Assembly: GCF_003309065.1 (NCBI RefSeq)
Contig: NZ_POAF01000002.1
Coordinates: 434,001-498,000 of the forward strand
Length of the DNA: 64,000 nt
Source: Glutamicibacter soli
GTDB taxonomy: Bacteria > Actinomycetota > Actinomycetes > Actinomycetales > Micrococcaceae
Reading direction: 5' to 3'
Shown here in pieces: positions 59,603-64,000 of this stretch. The translations under genes and the position numbers were made by a program. Numbering within the stretch: the first letter of the stretch is position 1; each line of letters begins with the position of its first letter. The notes under the pieces are model-generated. The model was not told the origin of the DNA. It ran no database searches and worked only from the letters and a program-made list of their open reading frames with translations.

Positions 59603-60655
59603 GTGTATTACCAGAACATCGTGATCGGTGCGGGGCAAGCGGGACTGTCCGCCGCATTCCATCTTCAGCGCCGGGGACTGAAGCCCTGGGAGGATTACGT
59701 GGTGCTGGATGCCAATCCGGGTCCGGGCGGCGCCTGGCAGCACCGCTGGCGCACGCTGACCCTGGGCAAGACCCACGCGGTGGCATCGCTGCCCGAGTTC
59801 CCCTTCGATAACCAGGACCCGACCCGACCGGCTTCCGAGGTCGTCTCAGAATACTACGGCGCCTACGAGCGGGAGAAGAACCTGCCGGTGCGCCATGACG
59901 CCGAGGTTCGCGCGGTCACCCACGAGGACGGTGTCTTCACGGTTGAGCTGGCCGACGGAAGAACGCTGCAGGCGCGCAGCATCATCAACGCGACCGGCAC
60001 CTGGACCAACCCCAACTGGCCAAGCTATCCAGGCCGCTTCGACGGCCCGCAGGTGCACACCAATGGCTTCATCGGCCCTGAGCAGTTCGCCGGCCAGCGG
60101 GTGCTGGTGGTGGGCGGCGGCGCCAGCGCCACCCAGTTCATCGTGCAGCTGCGCGCCGCCGGCGTGGACACCCTGTGGTCCACCCGCTCCGAGCCGGACT
60201 GGCGCACGCCGAGCGCGGACTGGGGCGTCCAGGTGGAGCGCCAGGTCAACGAGCGCACCCGCGCGGGCCTGCCGCCGAAGTCAGTGGTGGGCGCCACCGG
60301 GCTGATGCTGACCCCCGTGATGCAGGCGGCCATCGATTCCGGCGCGCTGGTTTCCCGCGGCGAGATCGATTTCCTGGGCCCGCGCAGCGTGCACTTCCAG
60401 GACGGCAGCGCCGAGCCCATCGACGCCATCCTCTGGGCCACCGGATTCCGCCATGCGCACGACCACCTGCGTCCATTGCATCTGCACACACAAGCCGGCG
60501 GCATCCTGATCGCCGAGGATTCGGTCAGCGCGGTTGAGCTTCCGGGTATGTACTTCGTGGGCTACGGTGCCTCGGCCTCCACGCTGGGCGCCACCCGCGC
60601 CGGGCGCAAGGCAGCGGTGGCAGCGAGCAAGTACCTGGCGGCAGTTCCTGCCTAG
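59603..60655 (+). CDS. Flavin-containing NAD(P)H-dependent oxidoreductase (CzcO/FMO-like)
   Basis: A 350-residue flavoprotein with two dinucleotide motifs: FAD GAGQAGLSAAFHL at residues 9-21 and NAD(P) VVGGGASATQFIVQL at about 170-184. PGPGGAWQHRW and the ATGTWTNPNWPSYPG block resemble the group of flavin monooxygenase-like proteins annotated as putative K+-transport flavoproteins. The substrate is unknown. AAGGAGG lies 5 bases before the GTG start. Single gene, divergent from folD. Confidence 0.88.
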   Translation: MYYQNIVIGAGQAGLSAAFHLQRRGLKPWEDYVVLDANPGPGGAWQHRWRTLTLGKTHAVASLPEFPFDNQDPTRPASEVVSEYYGAYEREKNLPVRHDAEVRAVTHEDGVFTVELADGRTLQARSIINATGTWTNPNWPSYPGRFDGPQVHTNGFIGPEQFAGQRVLVVGGGASATQFIVQLRAAGVDTLWSTRSEPDWRTPSADWGVQVERQVNERTRAGLPPKSVVGATGLMLTPVMQAAIDSGALVSRGEIDFLGPRSVHFQDGSAEPIDAILWATGFRHAHDHLRPLHLHTQAGGILIAEDSVSAVELPGMYFVGYGASASTLGATRAGRKAAVAASKYLAAVPA

Positions 60656-60885
60656 TCGGGAACCTCACCGGCGTGTGCGGGGCGGAGCACGTGTCCGATT
60701 CCCTGCGTACGCTTCGTCTGAAGATGCTACAAACCCTGGTTCGTCGCTCCACGCACAGCGTCGAACAGGTTCCGAACCAGGCAGGCCGATGACACGGCGT
60801 AGCTGGATGGCCGTCTGCATTCTGTGCTGATGTCTTATTTCTGCAAACGATCGACTTTAATTGTTCCCGACTGTAGTCTCCTGAG

Positions 60886-61395
60886 ATGAAAAACCTCAGG
60901 AAGGCTAGTGCTTTCTCATTGTTCGTATTCTTGAGCGTTGCCGCAGTTGGCTGCACCGGTCAGGCAGATTCAGCCGGTGAAACGACAACTGGGGCAAGCC
61001 CCACTGCCGGCAGCGCAAGCCCGGAAAGCGCACCAAAAACTTCCGATATCTTCGAAGCCCAGGCTTCGGTGCTCAAGAACGGCAGCCCGTCATCAGAGAT
61101 TCGCCAGCAGGTTGCCGGCGCGGGCACCACTTCTTTCGACGTAGAACCGATGCCCCCGGGATACTCCCACCTGGGCGTAGCCGTCCAGTGCTCGGGCACC
61201 GGCAAATGGTCTGCCTCCCTCGACGGCGTTGGCGGCAAGGAGGTCTCAAGTGATTGCTCGCTGAACGGCGGAGCCGCAGGGTTGTTTGACATCAGTAACC
61301 CGGCTGCCAGCCAAACCGTCACCGTCAACGTGGCTGATGGCACCGATATCTGGGTGACGATCTTCGCCGATTCGCCTGACGAAGCAGACAAATAG
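60886..61395 (+). CDS. Putative lipoprotein
   Basis: A 169-residue secreted protein with a signal peptide (MKNLRKASAFSLFVFLSVAAVGC) ending in the lipobox AVGC, Cys at residue 23, then a Ser/Thr/Ala/Gly-rich linker to about residue 55. The mature domain (60-165) is beta-rich with two cysteines (VQCSGTG and SSDCSLNG) that could pair. It is not recognised. The start codon lies in the loop of a 7 bp hairpin (60879-60885 with 60895-60901), and no ribosome binding site is clear. Confidence 0.8.
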   Translation: MKNLRKASAFSLFVFLSVAAVGCTGQADSAGETTTGASPTAGSASPESAPKTSDIFEAQASVLKNGSPSSEIRQQVAGAGTTSFDVEPMPPGYSHLGVAVQCSGTGKWSASLDGVGGKEVSSDCSLNGGAAGLFDISNPAASQTVTVNVADGTDIWVTIFADSPDEADK

Positions 61396-61473
61396 CGGCA
61401 AAACGGGACGCCGGAAGACGTAACCGTAGGCGGCGAATGTGCACGCAGGGCGTTAGACGGTTAACCTCAATGC

Positions 61474-62316
<843 letters not shown>

Positions 62317-62355
62317 TAGTCGCAGGGTCCTATCCGCCCCTATTACAGTGGTGCC

Positions 62356-62874
62356 ATGACTCACATTATTACCATCGACAGCCATACGCCGCAGGTCGGC
62401 CAGGATGTTTTCACCGCCCCTACCGCTACCCTGAGCGGGGACGTGGTGATGGGCGATCGTTCCAGCGCGTTCTACGGCGTTTCCGTGCGCGGAGACTCGG
62501 CGCCGATCCGCGTTGGTGAAGGCAGCAACCTGCAGGACAACGTGGTGCTGCACGCCGACACCGGATACCCCTGCACCGTGGGTGCGGGCGTGTCCGTCGG
62601 GCACAGCGCAGTGGTCCACGGGGCCACCGTGGGCGACGGCTGCCTGGTGGGCATGAACGCCACCATCATGAACGGCTCGGTCATCGGCGAGCAGTCTCTG
62701 GTGGCCGCCGGTGCTCTGGTGCTTGAAGGCACCCAGGTTCCGCCACGCTCGCTGGTGGCAGGCGTCCCGGCCAAGGTTCGCCGCGAACTGACCGACGAGG
62801 AGGTCGCCGGGCTGAAGAAGAACGCCGACACCTACCTTGGCCTGGCGGCCAAGCACCTGGTCGCCAATTCTTAG
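62356..62874 (+). CDS. Gamma-carbonic anhydrase-like hexapeptide-repeat protein
   Basis: A 172-residue left-handed beta-helix protein. Hexapeptide repeats run through residues 25-125 (VVMGDRSSAFYGVSVRGDSAPIRVGEGSNLQDNVVLHADTGYPCTVGAGVSVGHSAVVHGATVGDGCLVGMNATIMNGSVIG). The histidines in VLHADTGYP, GHSAVVHG match the Zn ligands of the family. A C-terminal helix follows. Enzyme activity is not certain in this group. Confidence 0.92.
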   Translation: MTHIITIDSHTPQVGQDVFTAPTATLSGDVVMGDRSSAFYGVSVRGDSAPIRVGEGSNLQDNVVLHADTGYPCTVGAGVSVGHSAVVHGATVGDGCLVGMNATIMNGSVIGEQSLVAAGALVLEGTQVPPRSLVAGVPAKVRRELTDEEVAGLKKNADTYLGLAAKHLVANS

Positions 62875-62883
62875 TCGCCTAAA

Positions 62884-62924
62884 GGGCGGCCTTCCTTGCG
62901 AGTAAGTTGAGTTGGCGGCCGCCC
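62884..62924 (+). terminator. Probable terminator after the gamma-CA-like gene
   Basis: GGGCGGCC (62884-62891) pairs with GGCCGCCC (62917-62924) over a 25 base loop. Weak because of the loop length. Confidence 0.45.
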
Positions 62925-63122
62925 CTTCAGAGCGCCAGTGCTGAAGCTTAAGAAACGTTATTGAACGATTGGTAGACCGGGTAGTACTAAGATCTGATTC
63001 TGGCCTAGATTTAGGTAAACGTGCCCTTGCTGCTAACTCAATGACGAACAGGACCTACTAGTCATTACAGCCTCACCGCTAGCCGATGCAATGGCTTCAC
63101 CAGCTGCAGGACTTCTATATCC

Positions 63123-64000
63123 CTAGTTTCTTCGGATTATTCCTGTAAACCCAGCAACAAATAAAGTGAGCAAAGCCCAGCTTGCGCCTTGAGCAACCAT
63201 GGATACTATCGCCAAAGCTTCCCCGTCCGGCACCCTGGCAACTACTTGACAAGTTTCATTTACCCCCGTGGAAACCAGTGGTACAACCATATCGACAACC
63301 ATTTGAAATTGTTCTAACCCTGTACAAGTCGGGTCCGCTCCAGCGATTTTCAACTCCGAAGTCGATGCAAGGCCGTCCGAATAAACTCTCGTGACCAAGC
63401 AATAGACGACGGCAAAAATTGCGATAAGCCAAACGATTGGAAGCCATGAGAGATACCCAAAGCCCACAGTAATCCCCGTGAACGCGCCCCAAAGCCAATC
63501 TTTCACTCCCGGTTTACCACGTCGCAGCTGGTCAAAGCGCTGAGTAATAAGTGTTTTCCGCACACGCGAGTCGTGTCCCGCTTCAAAGAAATTATGGGCC
63601 AATTGCTGATATGGCTGCGCGGCATAGTCTAGAGTCTGCTTCTTAAGGAACTTCAGCCATGCTTTCGGTTGCTCGGTCGGGCAGCCTTCGTAAGATAAGC
63701 CGTCCACAACCCATTTGACTCCCCAACGTGATTTTTCCAGAATACCCGCGCCAATGTGAAGCGCACAGACCTTCGCCCCCTTCAAGCGTACTGCGCCATA
63801 TTCGCCGCTGCCACACGCGCAAAAATTTCCATCAAGGAATAGATCTCCGTCGACTGACAACCTATCGGCCAAAAGGGCAGGGCCTGTTTCGTTTGTCAAA
63901 ATCGCATCAGAAAGACTCAGCTGACCACCGATTTTCGTTCCCAGTAAACGCACCGCACCATGTTCCCCATTCCCAAATGCACGTAACTCTTCATCAAGGC
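63123..64000 (-). CDS. Beta-repeat membrane protein (5' end cut by window edge)
   Basis: The frame is open to the right edge. The visible N-terminal part shows a repeat of about 54 residues: GxGExGAVRLxGxKIGGQLSLSDA then LTNETGPALLADRLSVDGDLFLDG, once complete and again begun (GSGEYGAVRLKGAKV). This is the pattern of actinobacterial proteins annotated as membrane-associated oxidoreductases; enzyme activity is not shown for them. Two membrane helices (VGFGYLSWLPIVWLIAIFAVVYCLV and the C-terminal WALLTLFVAGFTGI) frame a loop with two Cys. Codon use is more AT-rich than the window core, suggesting transfer. Confidence 0.8.
   Translation of the reverse strand, partial: LDEELRAFGNGEHGAVRLLGTKIGGQLSLSDAILTNETGPALLADRLSVDGDLFLDGNFCACGSGEYGAVRLKGAKVCALHIGAGILEKSRWGVKWVVDGLSYEGCPTEQPKAWLKFLKKQTLDYAAQPYQQLAHNFFEAGHDSRVRKTLITQRFDQLRRGKPGVKDWLWGAFTGITVGFGYLSWLPIVWLIAIFAVVYCLVTRVYSDGLASTSELKIAGADPTCTGLEQFQMVVDMVVPLVSTGVNETCQVVARVPDGEALAIVSMVAQGASWALLTLFVAGFTGIIRRN

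Noticed and set aside
60735-60781. CCTGGTTCG...CGAACCAGG stem after the flavin oxidoreductase
   Set aside because: The loop is about 29 bases and no T run follows; not convincing as a terminator.

Overview
The window is about 64 kb of high-GC chromosome from an actinobacterium. Mycothiol S-conjugate amidase next to a DUF4307 protein and greA, the enolase-FtsB-DUF501-Ppx-S8 protease cluster, a GAP-family membrane protein, a PIN-PhoH protein, and menaquinone-type sdhCDAB with separate small anchor subunits all point to Actinomycetota. Overall style (gene order, MHS and BCCT transporters, strong G/C third positions) best fits Micrococcaceae (Arthrobacter or Glutamicibacter-like); the genus is an inference. 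Most of the window is ordinary core chromosome with dense, short-spaced operons and strong intrinsic terminators.

Layout: 1-6.4 kb holds a truncated GNAT gene, a TetR regulator with a DHA2 drug exporter, a NUDIX hydrolase, an orphan prepilin peptidase and PIN-PhoH. 6.5-12.2 kb holds UppS, a YyaL-type thioredoxin-domain protein, Mca, DUF4307 and GreA. 12.2-17.5 kb holds IlvA, an AI-2E family permease, a Bax-inhibitor-1 protein, tRNA-Leu(UAA) and type II NADH dehydrogenase. 17.8-24.5 kb is the cluster mazG, eno, ftsB-like, DUF501, ppx, S8 protease. 24.5-37 kb is an aldehyde dehydrogenase, then purine/pyrimidine nucleoside salvage: adenosine deaminase, and an operon reading lipoprotein, ATPase, two permeases, cytidine deaminase, thymidine phosphorylase; an M20 amidohydrolase follows. 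37-53.6 kb contains a BCCT transporter, mannose-1-phosphate guanylyltransferase, sdhCDAB, a 2H phosphoesterase, TrpS, exonuclease III, a second NUDIX protein, a two-component system, a VOC protein, and a LysR regulator divergent from an MHS-type transporter. 58.5-62.9 kb has FolD, a flavin oxidoreductase, a lipoprotein, PurU and a gamma-carbonic-anhydrase-like protein. A truncated beta-repeat membrane protein closes the window.

The accessory part is 53.65-58.5 kb. It carries a small stress-type membrane protein, an acidic small protein, a MarR-family regulator divergent from an unknown gene, and two paralogous copies of an unrecognised protein family. One copy has an in-frame UGA exactly where the other has Trp; the other looks frameshifted near its C-terminus. 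Between and around them lie several orphan coding fragments. No transposase, integrase or CRISPR array was seen. FolD and PurU together suggest formate/one-carbon handling; Ndh and Sdh feed electrons to menaquinone; the ABC operon imports nucleosides that Cdd, DeoA and Add break down.

Regulatory structure visible directly includes a concentric double palindrome over the tetR start, a Rex-like palindrome before ndh, and a perfect palindrome before the aldehyde dehydrogenase gene.
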